DNA of 41,942 nucleotides from Clostridiales bacterium. GTDB lineage: Bacteria; Bacillota; Clostridia; Christensenellales; Aristaeellaceae. This document shows positions 7,022 through 16,425 of the stretch, one piece after another. Each line of letters opens with the position of its first letter. Position 1 is the stretch's first letter. The stretch covers positions 1-41,942 of the forward strand of contig JAAYUF010000080.1 in assembly GCA_012517815.1 (NCBI GenBank). The letters run 5' to 3'. The notes under the pieces were generated by a model. It made no database searches. It was not told where the DNA came from and worked only from the letters and a program-made list of their open reading frames with translations. Both the position numbers and the translations under genes were made by a program.

Positions 7022-7965
7022 TCTCCTCTGTGCTGACGGAAGCGCTCGGCCTGCGCTATCCGATATTTCAGGGGGGCATGGCGTGGGTGTCCGAGGCCGG
7101 ACTGGCCGCCGCGGTTTCCAACGCGGGCGGTCTGGGCATCATTTCCGCCATGAACCTGAGCGCCGATTACCTGCGCGAGCAGATACGCGCCTGCCGGAAG
7201 CAGACCGACCGGCCCTTCGGCGTTAACATCATGCTGATGTCACCGTTCGTCAAGGACGTGGCGCGCGTGTGCGCCGAGGAGAAACCCGCCGTGGTGACCA
7301 CCGGCGCGGGCCTGCCCAACGCGTACATGAAGGACTGGCTGGCGGCGGGCATCAAGGTGATCCCCGTGGTGCCCTCCACGGCGATGGCGAAGCTGGTGGA
7401 ACGCGCCGGCGCTTTCGCGGTGATCGCCGAGGGCGGCGAGTCCGGCGGGCATGTGGGGGATCTCTCCACCATGGCGCTGGTACCGCAAATTGTGGACGCG
7501 GTGAAAATTCCCGTGCTCGCCGCGGGCGGCATTGCGGATGGGCGCGGCGTGGCGGCGGCCTACATGCTGGGCGCGGTGGGCGTGCAGTGCGGCACCGTGT
7601 TCCTGTGCGCCACGGAATGCGCCGTGCACGAGAACTACAAGCAAAAGGTGATCGCGGCCAAGGACATAGATACCGTGGTGACGGGCAAACGCCTAAACCA
7701 CGCCGTGCGGAGCCTTCGCACCGCGTTTACCCGCCGCTATCTGGAAAAGGAATTCGACCCCGCCACCTCCGGAGAGGAACTGGAGAATCTCGGCGTCGGC
7801 GCGCTGCGCAAGGCCGCCTTGGAGGGCGATCTGGAAAACGGCTGCTTCCTGGCGGGCCAGTGCGCCGCGATGGTGCGGGAGATCCGCCCGGCGCAGGCCA
7901 TCGTCCAGGACATGTTCGCCCAGGCGGAAGCCCTCCTGAAGGGAGCGTCGAAATGGGTAAAGTAG
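7018..7965 (+). CDS. fabK: Enoyl-ACP reductase II, FMN-dependent
   Basis: 315 residues. Performs the last reduction of each elongation cycle with NAD(P)H and FMN. The nitronate monooxygenase-like TIM barrel is clear: PIFQGGMAWVSEAGLAAAVSNAGGLGIIS at the start, AEGGESGGHVGDLSTMALVPQIVDAV with the FabK histidine (H145), and AAGGIADGRGVAAAYMLGAVGVQCGT for FMN phosphate binding. No FabI gene is present in the cluster, so FabK is the enoyl reductase of this operon. It overlaps acpP by 4 bases and fabD by 13. Confidence 0.94.
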   Translation: MISSVLTEALGLRYPIFQGGMAWVSEAGLAAAVSNAGGLGIISAMNLSADYLREQIRACRKQTDRPFGVNIMLMSPFVKDVARVCAEEKPAVVTTGAGLPNAYMKDWLAAGIKVIPVVPSTAMAKLVERAGAFAVIAEGGESGGHVGDLSTMALVPQIVDAVKIPVLAAGGIADGRGVAAAYMLGAVGVQCGTVFLCATECAVHENYKQKVIAAKDIDTVVTGKRLNHAVRSLRTAFTRRYLEKEFDPATSGEELENLGVGALRKAALEGDLENGCFLAGQCAAMVREIRPAQAIVQDMFAQAEALLKGASKWVK

Positions 7966-8879
7966 CCTTCGTGTTCGCCGGGCAGGGCGCGCAGTACGCC
8001 GGCATGGGTAAAAGCCTGTACGATACCTCCGCCGCGGCCCGCCGCGTGCTTAACGAGGCGGAGCGCCTGCACCCCGGCACGCTTGTGCTGTGCTTTGAGG
8101 GCACCGGCGAAGCGCTGAGCCGGACGCGCAATACCCAGCCCTGCCTGACGGCCGTGGACTGCGCCTGTGCCGAAGCCCTGCTGGAGCAGGGCGTGCGGCC
8201 CGACGGGCTGGCCGGCTTCTCGCTGGGCGAGATCGCGGCGCTGCCTTACGCGGGGCTGTTAGCCTTTGAAGAGGCTTTCGCCCTGGTGCTGCGGCGCGCG
8301 GAGCTGATGCAGGCCTGCGCCGAGCAAAACCCAGGCGGCATGGTCGCCGTGCTGAAACTTGCCGACGAGGCCGTGGAGGCGATCTGCGCCGCGCACAACG
8401 CCTATCCCGTCAACTACAACTGCCCCGGGCAGGTGGTTTGCGCGCTTCGCAAGGCCGATATCCCGGTCTTTGCCGAAGCGGTGAAGGCGGCGGGCGGCCG
8501 CGCGCTGCCGCTGGCCGTGGGCGGCGGGTTTCACAGCCCGTTCATGGCCGAGGCCGCGCTGGGTTTGAGGACTTACGCGCAGGGCCTGGCCTTTGCGGAG
8601 CCGACGCTGCCGCTGTACGCCGACGCGACCTGCCGGCCTTACGCCGCCGCGACCGCGGCGGAGCTGCTGGGCGCGCAGGTGGAAAGCCCGGTGCGCTGGA
8701 CGGAGCTGATCCGTACCATGCAGGCGGACGGCTATACGGATTTCATCGAAGTGGGCGCGGGCAGGACGCTTGGCGGGCTCATCGCCAAAATCGGCGGAGC
8801 GACGCGCATCGCCCACGTGGAGGACGCGGAATCGCTGGCCGAAACGGTCCAACGGTTCAAGGAGGAATCCGCATGCTGA
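7953..8879 (+). CDS. fabD: Malonyl-CoA:ACP transacylase
   Basis: 308 residues. Transfers malonyl from CoA to ACP. FVFAGQGAQYAGMGK at the N-terminus, the nucleophile S90 in GFSLGEIAA and the catalytic H194 in GGGFHSPFM are all present. The residue before the nucleophile is Phe rather than the His common in GHSLGE, a tolerated variation. The ATG at 7953 lies within the last codons of fabK, and the gene overlaps fabG by 7 bases, so expression is strongly coupled. Confidence 0.94.
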   Translation: MGKVAFVFAGQGAQYAGMGKSLYDTSAAARRVLNEAERLHPGTLVLCFEGTGEALSRTRNTQPCLTAVDCACAEALLEQGVRPDGLAGFSLGEIAALPYAGLLAFEEAFALVLRRAELMQACAEQNPGGMVAVLKLADEAVEAICAAHNAYPVNYNCPGQVVCALRKADIPVFAEAVKAAGGRALPLAVGGGFHSPFMAEAALGLRTYAQGLAFAEPTLPLYADATCRPYAAATAAELLGAQVESPVRWTELIRTMQADGYTDFIEVGAGRTLGGLIAKIGGATRIAHVEDAESLAETVQRFKEESAC

Positions 8880-9613
8880 AGGGAAAAACCGCGCTGGTCA
8901 CGGGCGGCAGCCGCGGCATCGGCCGGGCGATCTGCCTGGAACTGGCGCGCCAGGGCGCAAACATCGCGTTCGTCTACGCCGGCAACGAGCAAAAGGCCGA
9001 GGAAACGCTGGGCATGCTCCGGGAAACCGGCGTAAGCGCCGGGGCGTACCGCTGCAACGTGGCGGATTTCGCCGCGACCGAGCAGCTCGTCAGGGATGTG
9101 ACGGCCGATTTCGGCAGCGTCGATCTGCTCATCAACAACGCGGGGGCCACGCGCGACAAGCTGTGCATGCGCATGAGCGAGCAGGATTTCGACGATATCA
9201 TCGCGGTGGACCTGAAAGGCGCCTTCAACCTCATCCGCCACACGAGCGCCGCGTTCCTGCGCAAGCGTGCCGGGCGCATCGTCAACATCACCTCCGTGGC
9301 GGGCCTCATGGGCAACCCCGGACAGGCGAACTACGCCGCCGCCAAGGCGGGGCTGGTGGGCCTGACCAAGACCATCGCCAAGGAGATGGGCTCCCGCGGG
9401 ATTACCTGCAACGCGGTCGCGCCCGGTTTCATCCGCACGGATATGACCGCCGTGCTCAGCGAGCAGATGCTGGCGGGCGCGGAGCAGGCGATCCCGCTGC
9501 GGCGCATCGGCGAACCGGAGGATATCGCGGCCGTCGTGGCCTTCCTGTGCTCCGACGGCGCCGCCTACATCACCGGCCAGGTGATCCAGGTGGACGGCGG
9601 CCTGCGCATGTGA
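8873..9613 (+). CDS. fabG: 3-oxoacyl-ACP reductase
   Basis: 246-residue short-chain dehydrogenase that reduces 3-oxoacyl-ACP with NADPH. Cofactor motif TGGSRGIG (residues 10-17), NNAG (88-91), and the catalytic S141, Y154 and K158 (YAAAK) are intact; the C-terminal VDGGLRM is typical. The start sits inside the end of fabD, after AAGGAGGAATCCGC. A 90-base gap with a promoter-like -10 follows before fabF. Confidence 0.95.
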   Translation: MLKGKTALVTGGSRGIGRAICLELARQGANIAFVYAGNEQKAEETLGMLRETGVSAGAYRCNVADFAATEQLVRDVTADFGSVDLLINNAGATRDKLCMRMSEQDFDDIIAVDLKGAFNLIRHTSAAFLRKRAGRIVNITSVAGLMGNPGQANYAAAKAGLVGLTKTIAKEMGSRGITCNAVAPGFIRTDMTAVLSEQMLAGAEQAIPLRRIGEPEDIAAVVAFLCSDGAAYITGQVIQVDGGLRM

Positions 9614-9615
9614 TA

Positions 9616-9624
9616 TGGTATAAT
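9616..9624 (+). promoter_or_regulatory. Extended -10 promoter candidate upstream of fabF
   Basis: TGGTATAAT lies just after the fabG stop in one of the few gaps within the operon. It is a perfect extended -10 (TGN-TATAAT) without a recognisable -35 box. A short imperfect hairpin follows (9629-9647). It could give fabF and the acc genes extra transcription; the call rests on the motif alone. Confidence 0.45.
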
Positions 9625-9703
9625 ACATCCGCCGCGTATCCGCGCGGAGAATGAATTCCAATCATACAGGCATTATCGGGATCACATGCAGGGAGGTTTC
9701 ATC

Positions 9704-10948
9704 ATGAACCGTGTCGTCATCACAGGGTTGGGCGTGGTATCGCCCGTTGGACTGAACGTCCCCGATTTCTGGAAGGCGCTTGTGGCGGGCGAGTGCGGCA
9801 TCGGGCCGATCACCGGCTTTGACGCCTCCGGCCTGAAGGTAAAGGTCGCCGCGGAACTCAAGGGCTTTGACCCCACCGCCTTCGGCATGGACAAGAACGC
9901 CGCGCGCAAGCTGGACCCCTTCGCGCAGTACGCGCTGGCGGCGGCCGGCGAGGCCATGGCGCAAAGCGGGCTGGTCTCCGGCGAAAACATCAATGCCGAG
10001 CGCCTGGGCGTGTACATCGGCTCCGGTATCGGTGGCATGCAGACCTTTGTGACTGAAACCCGCAAGTCCATCGAACGCGGGGCGGAAAAGGTATCCCCTC
10101 ACTTCATTCCCATGATGATCGCCAACATGGCTTCCGGCCACGTGGCGATCGCCTGCAACGCGCAGGGCCCGAGCCTGCCGGTGATGACCGCCTGCGCCAC
10201 CTCCACCCACGCGATCGGCGAGGCGTTTCACGCCATCAAGGGCGGCTATGCCGACGCGATTCTGGCCGGCGGCAGCGAAGCCGCGATCTGCCCGCTGGCG
10301 GTGGGCGGGTTTACCAACTGCATGGCCCTTTCCACAGCGGACGATCCCAAACTGGCCAGCCTGCCCTTTGACCGCCGCCGCTCCGGCTTTGTGATGGGCG
10401 AAGGCGCGGGGGTGCTGGTGCTGGAGAGCGAAGCCCACGCCAAGGCGCGCGGCGCCGTAATCCTGGCGGAAATCTGCGGCTACGGCAACACCTGTGACGC
10501 CTACCACGTTACGGCGCCCCATCCCGAGGCGGTCGCGGGCGCGCGGGCCATCCGGCTGGCGATGGAGGAAGCGGGCTACGCCGATACCGACCGCGTGTAC
10601 ATCAACGCGCACGGCACCGGCACCGCGCTCAACGACGCGAGCGAGACGCTGGCCATCAAGAGGGCGATGGGGGAAGAAGCCGCGCGGCGCGCGATGATTT
10701 CTTCCACCAAGAGCATGACCGGCCATATGCTGGGCGCGGCGGGCGCGGCGGAGTGCATCGCCTCGGTGCTGGCGCTCAGGGACGGCGTGCTGCCCCCGAC
10801 CATCGGGCTGACCGAGCCCGACCCGGACTGCGACCTGGATTACGTGCCGCTGGTCAGCCGGAAGGCCGAGCGCGATCTGGCGCTGAGCGTTTCTCTCGGG
10901 TTTGGCGGGCATAACGGCTGCATCGCGCTACGGAGGGTTGAAGCATGA
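9704..10948 (+). CDS. fabF: 3-oxoacyl-ACP synthase II (KAS II)
   Basis: 414 residues. Condenses malonyl-ACP with the growing chain. Catalytic C164 in [13 protein letters not shown], the histidines in YINAHGTGT and [14 protein letters not shown], and the closing SLGFGGHNG motif are present. The ATG at 9704 follows GGGAGGTTTCATC and is chosen over the ATG at 9686 that lies before the ribosome site. The stop overlaps accB (ATGA). No FabB paralogue is seen in the cluster. Confidence 0.95.
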   Translation: MNRVVITGLGVVSPVGLNVPDFWKALVAGECGIGPITGFDASGLKVKVAAELKGFDPTAFGMDKNAARKLDPFAQYALAAAGEAMAQSGLVSGENINAERLGVYIGSGIGGMQTFVTETRKSIERGAEKVSPHFIPMMIANMASGHVAIACNAQGPSLPVMTACATSTHAIGEAFHAIKGGYADAILAGGSEAAICPLAVGGFTNCMALSTADDPKLASLPFDRRRSGFVMGEGAGVLVLESEAHAKARGAVILAEICGYGNTCDAYHVTAPHPEAVAGARAIRLAMEEAGYADTDRVYINAHGTGTALNDASETLAIKRAMGEEAARRAMISSTKSMTGHMLGAAGAAECIASVLALRDGVLPPTIGLTEPDPDCDLDYVPLVSRKAERDLALSVSLGFGGHNGCIALRRVEA

Positions 10949-11373
10949 ACATCAAGGACATCAAGGCGTTGGCATCGGTGCTGCAACAGGCGGACCTGAC
11001 CGCGCTGGACTACAGCGAGGGCGATATGCACATCCGGCTGGAGCGTAACGCGCCCAAGCTGGCCGCGGCCGTACCCCAGACGCTGGGCGAGCCGGTAAGC
11101 CTGCCGGCGCCCGTGGAAGAGAAGAACGATTTCAACAACCTCAGCGAGGTGAAGTCCCCCATGGTGGGGGTATTCTACGCCGCGCCCGCGCCGGACGCGC
11201 AGCCCTACGTCAAGGTGGGCGATACTGTGGAAAAGGGCCAGGTCATCTGCCTGATCGAGGCAATGAAGCTGATGAACGACATCACCGCCCCGGTATCCGG
11301 ACGGATTGTCGACATCTGCGCGCAGGACGGCGCCGTGCTGGAGTACGGACAGACCATTATGAAAATTGTGTAA
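10945..11373 (+). CDS. accB: Biotin carboxyl carrier protein of acetyl-CoA carboxylase
   Basis: 142 residues. The biotinyl domain (about 70-142) carries K108 in the canonical EAMKLMN, with SPMVGVFYAAPAPDAQPYVKVGD as the opening strand. A linker with alanine and proline precedes it and the N-terminal helix [18 protein letters not shown] is typical of AccB. It moves carboxybiotin between the AccC and AccDA active sites encoded downstream. Confidence 0.95.
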   Translation: MNIKDIKALASVLQQADLTALDYSEGDMHIRLERNAPKLAAAVPQTLGEPVSLPAPVEEKNDFNNLSEVKSPMVGVFYAAPAPDAQPYVKVGDTVEKGQVICLIEAMKLMNDITAPVSGRIVDICAQDGAVLEYGQTIMKIV

Positions 11374-11391
11374 CGGAAAAGGAACACGCGG

Positions 11392-11823
11392 ATGAACAGG
11401 GATGAAATCAAACGGCTGTTGCCCCACCGCGAACCGATGCTGCTGGTGGACGAAGTGATCAGCGACGGCGAAACCGCGTGCGGCAGCTACACCGTGCGCG
11501 GGGACGAATGGTTCCTGCAGGGGCATTTTCCGGGAAACCCCGTGGTGCCGGGCGTGGTGCTGTGCGAAATGATCGGGCAGAGCTGCGCCATCCTGATCGA
11601 CGAGAAACTGGTGGGGAAAACGCCGTTTTTCACCGGCATGGATAAGGTAAAGTTCCGCAAAACCGCCCGCCCGGGCGATACGCTTACCCTGGTGGCCCGC
11701 ATTACGCGACACAACGGACCCTTCTACTTTACCCAGGGCGAGGTGCTCATCGACGGGCAGGTGGCGGCACAGGGCGAGTTTTCCTTCGCCCTGATCGCCA
11801 ACGACGAGGCGGCCGGCAAGTAA
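11392..11823 (+). CDS. fabZ: 3-hydroxyacyl-ACP dehydratase
   Basis: 143-residue hot-dog-fold dehydratase. Catalytic H45 (QGHFPGNPVVPG) and E59 (LCEMIGQS) are present, and the N-terminus MNRDEIKRLLPHREPMLLVDEV is the usual FabZ start. It dehydrates 3-hydroxyacyl-ACP to trans-2-enoyl-ACP. With no FabA, FabM or FabN gene in the cluster, it is the only dehydratase here. A 148-base GC-rich gap with no evident promoter separates it from accC. Confidence 0.94.
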   Translation: MNRDEIKRLLPHREPMLLVDEVISDGETACGSYTVRGDEWFLQGHFPGNPVVPGVVLCEMIGQSCAILIDEKLVGKTPFFTGMDKVKFRKTARPGDTLTLVARITRHNGPFYFTQGEVLIDGQVAAQGEFSFALIANDEAAGK

Positions 11824-11971
11824 CGCAGCCCCGTCAGGCAACCGGCGCGCGGGCGGGAGACGGCCACGCAAACGGCGCCCCGCCGCGCCCCGGCCCACGA
11901 CCGCTGCCCGGGAGAGGCCGCCGAGAACGGCGCATCCCTTCCGCCCGCATTCCAACGCTCAAGGAGGCCCT

Positions 11972-13309
11972 ATGTTCTCCAAGATTCTGATTGCCAACCG
12001 CGGCGAGATTGCCATCCGCGTCATCCGCGCCTGCAAGGAGATGGGCGTGGCGACCGTCGCCGTTTTTTCCGAGGCGGATCGGGACGCGCTGCACGTATCC
12101 CTCGCCGACGAGAGCTACTGCATCGGCCCCGGCCCGGCGCAAAAGAGCTACCTGAACATGTCCGCCATCGTGACGGTCGCCAAATCCTGCGGGGTGGAAG
12201 CCATCCACCCCGGCTACGGCCTGCTGTCGGAAAACCCGGCTTTTGCCCGCCTGTGCGAGGAGCACGGCATCTGCTTTATCGGCGCGCCCTGCGCGGTGAT
12301 GGAAAAGATGGGCGACAAGGACGCGGCGCGCCGCACCATGCGGGAGGCGGGCGTGCCCGTAATCCCCGGCTGCGATCTGGTGCCCACGGTGGTTGACGCC
12401 CTGCGCGAGGCGGAAACCATCGGCTATCCGCTGCTGATCAAGGCGCGCGCCGGCGGCGGAGGCCGCGGCATCCGTAGGGTGAACGCCAGGGAGGAGCTGG
12501 CCCCGGCGTTCCAGTCCGCGGCGGCGGAGGCGCAAAGCGCGTTTGGCGACGGCGCGCTGTACATGGAAAAGCTACTGACCAACGTCAAGCATATCGAGAT
12601 GCAGCTGCTGTGCGATCAGGAAGGCCGCGCGCTTTGCCTGGGGGAACGCGACTGTTCCATGCAGCGCAAGAACCAGAAGATACTGGAAGAAAGCCCCGCG
12701 GTCTGCGTAAGCCCGGAACTGCGAGAACAGCTCACCGAGGCCACCGTGCGCGCGGCCAGGACCGTGGGCTATGTGGGCGCGGGCACCATCGAGTATCTGC
12801 TGACCGGCGAAGGCCGGTTCTACTTCATGGAAATGAACACGCGCCTGCAGGTGGAGCATCCCGTGACCGAGATGGTCACCGGCGTGGACCTGGTCAAGTG
12901 GCAGATACGCATCGCCAGCGGCCAGCCGCTGACGATCCGGCAGGAGGATATCCGCATCGACCGCCACGCCATCGAGTGCCGCATCAACGCGGAGGACCCG
13001 GCGCACGGCTTCCGGCCCAGCTGCGGGCAGATTTCGCTCCTGCACGTGCCCGGCGGCCCGTGGGTGCGTTTCGATACGGCCCTGTATCAGGGCTATACCA
13101 TCCCGCCGTTTTACGACAGCATGATCGCCAAGCTGATCGTTTCCGCGCGCACGCGCGCGGAGGCCATCCGCAAGATGCAGGCCGCGCTGTGCGAAATGGT
13201 GGTGGAAGGCGTGGACCACAACGCGCAGACGCATATCGATCTGCTGGGGGAATCGGCCTTTCTGGACGGCAGCTACACCACGGATTATCTGGCCAAACGC
13301 AACGCGTAG
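11972..13309 (+). CDS. accC: Biotin carboxylase subunit of acetyl-CoA carboxylase
   Basis: 445-residue ATP-grasp enzyme that carboxylates biotin on AccB using ATP and bicarbonate. The N-terminus KILIANRGEIAIRVIRACKEMG, the HPGYGLLSENPAFA motif, the glycine-rich ATP loop KARAGGGGRGIRRV and the metal/substrate segment MEMNTRLQVEHPVTE are intact, as is the C-terminal FYDSMIAKLI. Full family length. Ribosome site CAAGGAGGCCCT precedes the ATG. Confidence 0.95.
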   Translation: MFSKILIANRGEIAIRVIRACKEMGVATVAVFSEADRDALHVSLADESYCIGPGPAQKSYLNMSAIVTVAKSCGVEAIHPGYGLLSENPAFARLCEEHGICFIGAPCAVMEKMGDKDAARRTMREAGVPVIPGCDLVPTVVDALREAETIGYPLLIKARAGGGGRGIRRVNAREELAPAFQSAAAEAQSAFGDGALYMEKLLTNVKHIEMQLLCDQEGRALCLGERDCSMQRKNQKILEESPAVCVSPELREQLTEATVRAARTVGYVGAGTIEYLLTGEGRFYFMEMNTRLQVEHPVTEMVTGVDLVKWQIRIASGQPLTIRQEDIRIDRHAIECRINAEDPAHGFRPSCGQISLLHVPGGPWVRFDTALYQGYTIPPFYDSMIAKLIVSARTRAEAIRKMQAALCEMVVEGVDHNAQTHIDLLGESAFLDGSYTTDYLAKRNA

Positions 13310-13324
13310 GGGAGCTGAAAGCGA

Positions 13325-14182
13325 TTGATCAGCAAGGACCTCTTCAAGAAACCCAATAACCGCCTGGAAGGCGAGCAGGATGCCGCAAAGGCCGCGCGGC
13401 AGGCTGCCGCGTGGCAGTGCGCAGAGTGCAAGGCAAACGCGACCAGGGACGCGATGACGGCCAACGACTACGCCTGCCCCCGCTGCGGCGCGTACGTGAG
13501 CATGACCGCGCGTCAGCGCGTGCAATGGCTCACGGACGAAGGCAGCTTCCGGGAGATGGACGCGGAGCTCCTGCCCGTGGATCGTCTGCGGTTTCCGGAA
13601 TACGCGGCGAAGCTGGAAAAGGCGCAAAAGGAAACCGGCGAGCCGGAAGGCGTGCTCACGGGCACGGCGGCCATCGGCGGCGAACCCTGCGCGCTGTTTG
13701 TGATGAACCCCATGTTTATCATGGGCTCCATGGGCGCGGTGGTGGGGGAAAAGATCACGCGGCTGTTTGAGTGCGCGACCAAGCGGCGCCTGCCCGTGGT
13801 CGGCTATACGGTTTCCGGCGGCGCGCGCATTCAGGAGGGGATGTTCTCCCTGATGCAGATGGCTAAGACCAGCGGCGCGGTGCTCCGGCACGGCGAAGCG
13901 GGACTTTTGTACGTCGTTGTGCTCACGCACCCGACCACTGGGGGCGTGGTGGCTTCCTTCGCCATGGAGGGCGACGTAATCCTTGCCGAACCCAAGGCGC
14001 TCATCGGGTTTGCGGGGCCGCGCGTGATTGAGCAGACCATGCGCCAGAAGCTGCCGGCGGGTTTCCAGCGCGCGGAGTTCCTGCTGGACAAGGGCTTTGT
14101 GGATCGCATCGTTCCCCGTAAGGATCAGAAACAGGAGCTCAGGCTCCTGCTGACCATGCACCGCAGGGAGGCGAACCGATGA
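13325..14182 (+). CDS. accD: Acetyl-CoA carboxylase carboxyltransferase beta subunit
   Basis: 285 residues. The zinc ribbon is visible (CAEC ... CPRC, about residues 32-57), then the crotonase-like carboxyltransferase core with [25 protein letters not shown] and [16 protein letters not shown] start at 13325 after GGGGAGCTGAAAGCGA; any later ATG would remove the first zinc cysteines. It forms the transferase with AccA, whose start overlaps the accD stop by 4 bases, consistent with equal stoichiometry. Confidence 0.94.
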   Translation: MISKDLFKKPNNRLEGEQDAAKAARQAAAWQCAECKANATRDAMTANDYACPRCGAYVSMTARQRVQWLTDEGSFREMDAELLPVDRLRFPEYAAKLEKAQKETGEPEGVLTGTAAIGGEPCALFVMNPMFIMGSMGAVVGEKITRLFECATKRRLPVVGYTVSGGARIQEGMFSLMQMAKTSGAVLRHGEAGLLYVVVLTHPTTGGVVASFAMEGDVILAEPKALIGFAGPRVIEQTMRQKLPAGFQRAEFLLDKGFVDRIVPRKDQKQELRLLLTMHRREANR

Positions 14183-14964
14183 CCAAGGCGTATGAGCGCG
14201 TGCTGGCGGCGCGCCAGAAGGGCCGCCCGACCGCGATGTTCTTTATGGAGCGACTGTTCACGGATTTTCTGGAAATGCACGGCGACCGCCGCTTTGCGGA
14301 TGACCGGGCCATCGTGGGCGGGGTGGCGCGGCTGGGCGGCCTGCCCGTGACGGTCATAGGCATTGAAAAGGGCGTGGCGACGGAGGAGAAGATTCGCCGC
14401 AACTTCGGCTCCGCGCACCCGGAAGGGTACCGCAAGGCGCTCAGGCTCATGAAACAGGCCGAAAAATTCGGCCGACCCGTACTATGCCTGATCGACACCT
14501 CCGGCGCGTTTTGCGGCGTGGGCGCGGAGGAACGCGGGCAGGGGCTGGCCATCGCGGAAAACCTGATGGCCATGATGGGGCTTCGGGTGCCGATCCTCTC
14601 CCTGCTCATCGGCGAAGGCGGCAGCGGCGGCGCGCTGGCGCTGGGCGTGGCCGACCGCGTATGGATGCTGGAAAACGCCGTGTATTCGGTCATATCGCCC
14701 GAAGGTGCGGCCAGCATCGTCTGGAAGGACGCCGGCAAAGCCGCCGAGGCCAGCGAAGCCCTGCGCATGACCGCGGAGGACCTGCTGGGCTTCGGCATGG
14801 TCGAGCGTGTGTTCTCGGAAGAGGGCGGCGATTTTGAGCAGGTTTGCGCCGCGCTGCGCGAAGCGCTGGCCGCCGAGCTTGATACGCTGCTGCGCCTGGA
14901 GCCGGGGGAGCTGACCCGCCGGCGCTACGAGAAATTCCGAAGGATCGGAGGCGACGGACAATGA
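14179..14964 (+). CDS. accA: Acetyl-CoA carboxylase carboxyltransferase alpha subunit
   Basis: 261 residues. Typical AccA segments: [21 protein letters not shown], the [29 protein letters not shown] stretch, [19 protein letters not shown] and the oxyanion-hole region [18 protein letters not shown]. It lacks the long N-terminal extension of some homologues. It overlaps accD before it and the DegV gene after it, each by 4 bases. Confidence 0.94.
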   Translation: MTKAYERVLAARQKGRPTAMFFMERLFTDFLEMHGDRRFADDRAIVGGVARLGGLPVTVIGIEKGVATEEKIRRNFGSAHPEGYRKALRLMKQAEKFGRPVLCLIDTSGAFCGVGAEERGQGLAIAENLMAMMGLRVPILSLLIGEGGSGGALALGVADRVWMLENAVYSVISPEGAASIVWKDAGKAAEASEALRMTAEDLLGFGMVERVFSEEGGDFEQVCAALREALAAELDTLLRLEPGELTRRRYEKFRRIGGDGQ

Positions 14965-15866
14965 TCAGGATTATGGTGGACAGCGCCGCGGGCATTTCCC
15001 GGCAGGAAGCCGAGCAGCTGGGCGCCCACTACGTGCCCATGACCTATACGGTGGACCGGCAGCAGTTTGTAGAGCACTACATCGGCGAGAACGGCCAGTT
15101 CGAGCCGTATATCGAGCGGGAGGATGTGGAACGCCGCACCAGCCAGGCGACGGCCGCCGCCTTCATGGCCGCGTTCGAGCGCCAGCTGGCCAAAGGGAGG
15201 CAGGTGCTGTGCATCACCATCTCCTCGCGGCTGTCGGGCACCTATGCCAACGCCGTGATGGCCGCCAAGGAAGTCAACGCCGACGAGATCAAGGTGCTGG
15301 ACAGCCGCAACTGCGCGGGCGGCATCTATTTCCTGATCCTGAGGGCGCAGGAGCTGATCGCGCAGGGCCTGTCGCTGGACGAGATCGTGGATACGCTGGC
15401 GGAAGAGCGCAAGCTCATCCACAACGTGTTTACCGTCAACGACATGACCAACCTGCGCAAGAGCGGCCGGCTGGGCGTGGTGCGCCTGAGCGTGAGCACG
15501 ATCCTGAACCTGCGGCCGATCCTCTGCCTGCAAAACGGATCGGTGTTTTCCAAGAGCGTCGCGCGCGGCAGCCACGAGCAGCTGCGTATGCTGGCGGAGA
15601 GCGTCCCCAAGGGCGTGCGCTACGTGGTGGTGCACAGCCGCGAGAACAACCCGCAGCTGCCTATGTTGCAGGAGATGCTCCAAAACCGGCTGGGCGACGA
15701 TCTGGAACTGCGCATCGTGAGCCTGGGGCCGGTGCTCGCCATCCATCTGGGGCTTACCTACCTGGGGGTCTGCTGGATGGATTCCCCGCAGAAGGCGGAT
15801 GCCGCCCAGGAACCGACCGCGCCGGACATGCCCTGCGGCTGCCCCTTCGGGAGCGATCCGCTGTGA
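14961..15866 (+). CDS. DegV family fatty-acid-binding protein (FakB-like)
   Basis: 301 residues. DegV fold: [29 protein letters not shown] at the N-terminus, the [10 protein letters not shown] segment, [29 protein letters not shown] and [12 protein letters not shown]. Proteins of this family bind a fatty acid and, as FakB, present it to the kinase FakA for incorporation into phospholipid. Its translational coupling to accA supports a lipid role. No FakA gene is visible in the window. The C-terminal tail is Cys/Pro-rich ([10 protein letters not shown]) and unusual. FakB function is inferred; the DegV family call is firm. Confidence 0.88.
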   Translation: MIRIMVDSAAGISRQEAEQLGAHYVPMTYTVDRQQFVEHYIGENGQFEPYIEREDVERRTSQATAAAFMAAFERQLAKGRQVLCITISSRLSGTYANAVMAAKEVNADEIKVLDSRNCAGGIYFLILRAQELIAQGLSLDEIVDTLAEERKLIHNVFTVNDMTNLRKSGRLGVVRLSVSTILNLRPILCLQNGSVFSKSVARGSHEQLRMLAESVPKGVRYVVVHSRENNPQLPMLQEMLQNRLGDDLELRIVSLGPVLAIHLGLTYLGVCWMDSPQKADAAQEPTAPDMPCGCPFGSDPL

Positions 15867-16243
15867 ACCTGGGGCCGATCCACCATGTGGCGCTGTGGGC
15901 GAGCGATCTGGAGAAGGCGAAGGATTTCTACGTGCGCAAGCTGGGCTTTGCCCTGCTGCGCGAAACGGCGCGGCCCGACAAGGGCGACGTGAAGCTGGAC
16001 CTGCAACTGGAAGGCGCGGAGCTGGAAGTGTTCTGCGCCTCCGGCCATCCGCCGCGCCCGTCGTATCCGGAAGCGCTGGGGCTCAGACACCTTGCGTTTG
16101 CCGTGGTGGATGTGCGGGAAACGGTCGCGCAGCTGGCGGCGGTGGGCATCCCGGCCGAACCGGTGCGCATCGACCCCATAACGGGCCGCTTGATGACGTT
16201 TTTCTTCGACCCGGACGGACAGCCGCTGGAACTGCATGAGTGA
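15863..16243 (+). CDS. VOC superfamily protein, YaeR-like
   Basis: 126 residues beginning at GTG 15863, which overlaps the DegV stop, with TTCGGGAGCGATCC upstream. Glyoxalase/VOC fold: IHHVALWASDLEKAKDFYVRKLGFALLRE, RPSYPEALGLRHLAFAVVDV, and RIDPITGRLMTFFFDPDGQPLELHE, closely matching the YaeR (GloA2) subgroup, whose metal ligands would be the His of HHVAL, Glu of ELEVF, His of LRHLAF and Glu of LELHE. Substrate unknown. The link to lipid synthesis genes is positional only. Confidence 0.85.
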   Translation: MNLGPIHHVALWASDLEKAKDFYVRKLGFALLRETARPDKGDVKLDLQLEGAELEVFCASGHPPRPSYPEALGLRHLAFAVVDVRETVAQLAAVGIPAEPVRIDPITGRLMTFFFDPDGQPLELHE

Positions 16244-16362
16244 CGCGCGAACCGGCACGCGCGGGCGGCGGGCTGTGACGGACGGCGCAGGGCTGCTATG
16301 GGTCGCGTTTGCATTTTGCCTGTTTTTTTCCACCGGGCGGACGTCCGGAGAAGCAGCGGCAG

Positions 16363-16391
16363 TTGACAAGCGGCCGATAAGCGGTTATAAT
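16363..16391 (+). promoter_or_regulatory. Promoter of the aromatic amino acid operon
   Basis: TTGACA (16363-16368), 17-base spacer, TATAAT (16386-16391): a perfect sigma-A promoter. Transcription would begin near 16398, just before the leader peptide ribosome site. Confidence 0.9.
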
Positions 16392-16425
16392 CGCGCTAAT
16401 ACCAGTACGGAGAGGAGGAACCCCG

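Noticed and set aside
11824-11971. Promoter between fabZ and accC
   Set aside because: The gap is extremely GC-rich with no hexamers near consensus; accC is more simply read as part of the same operon.
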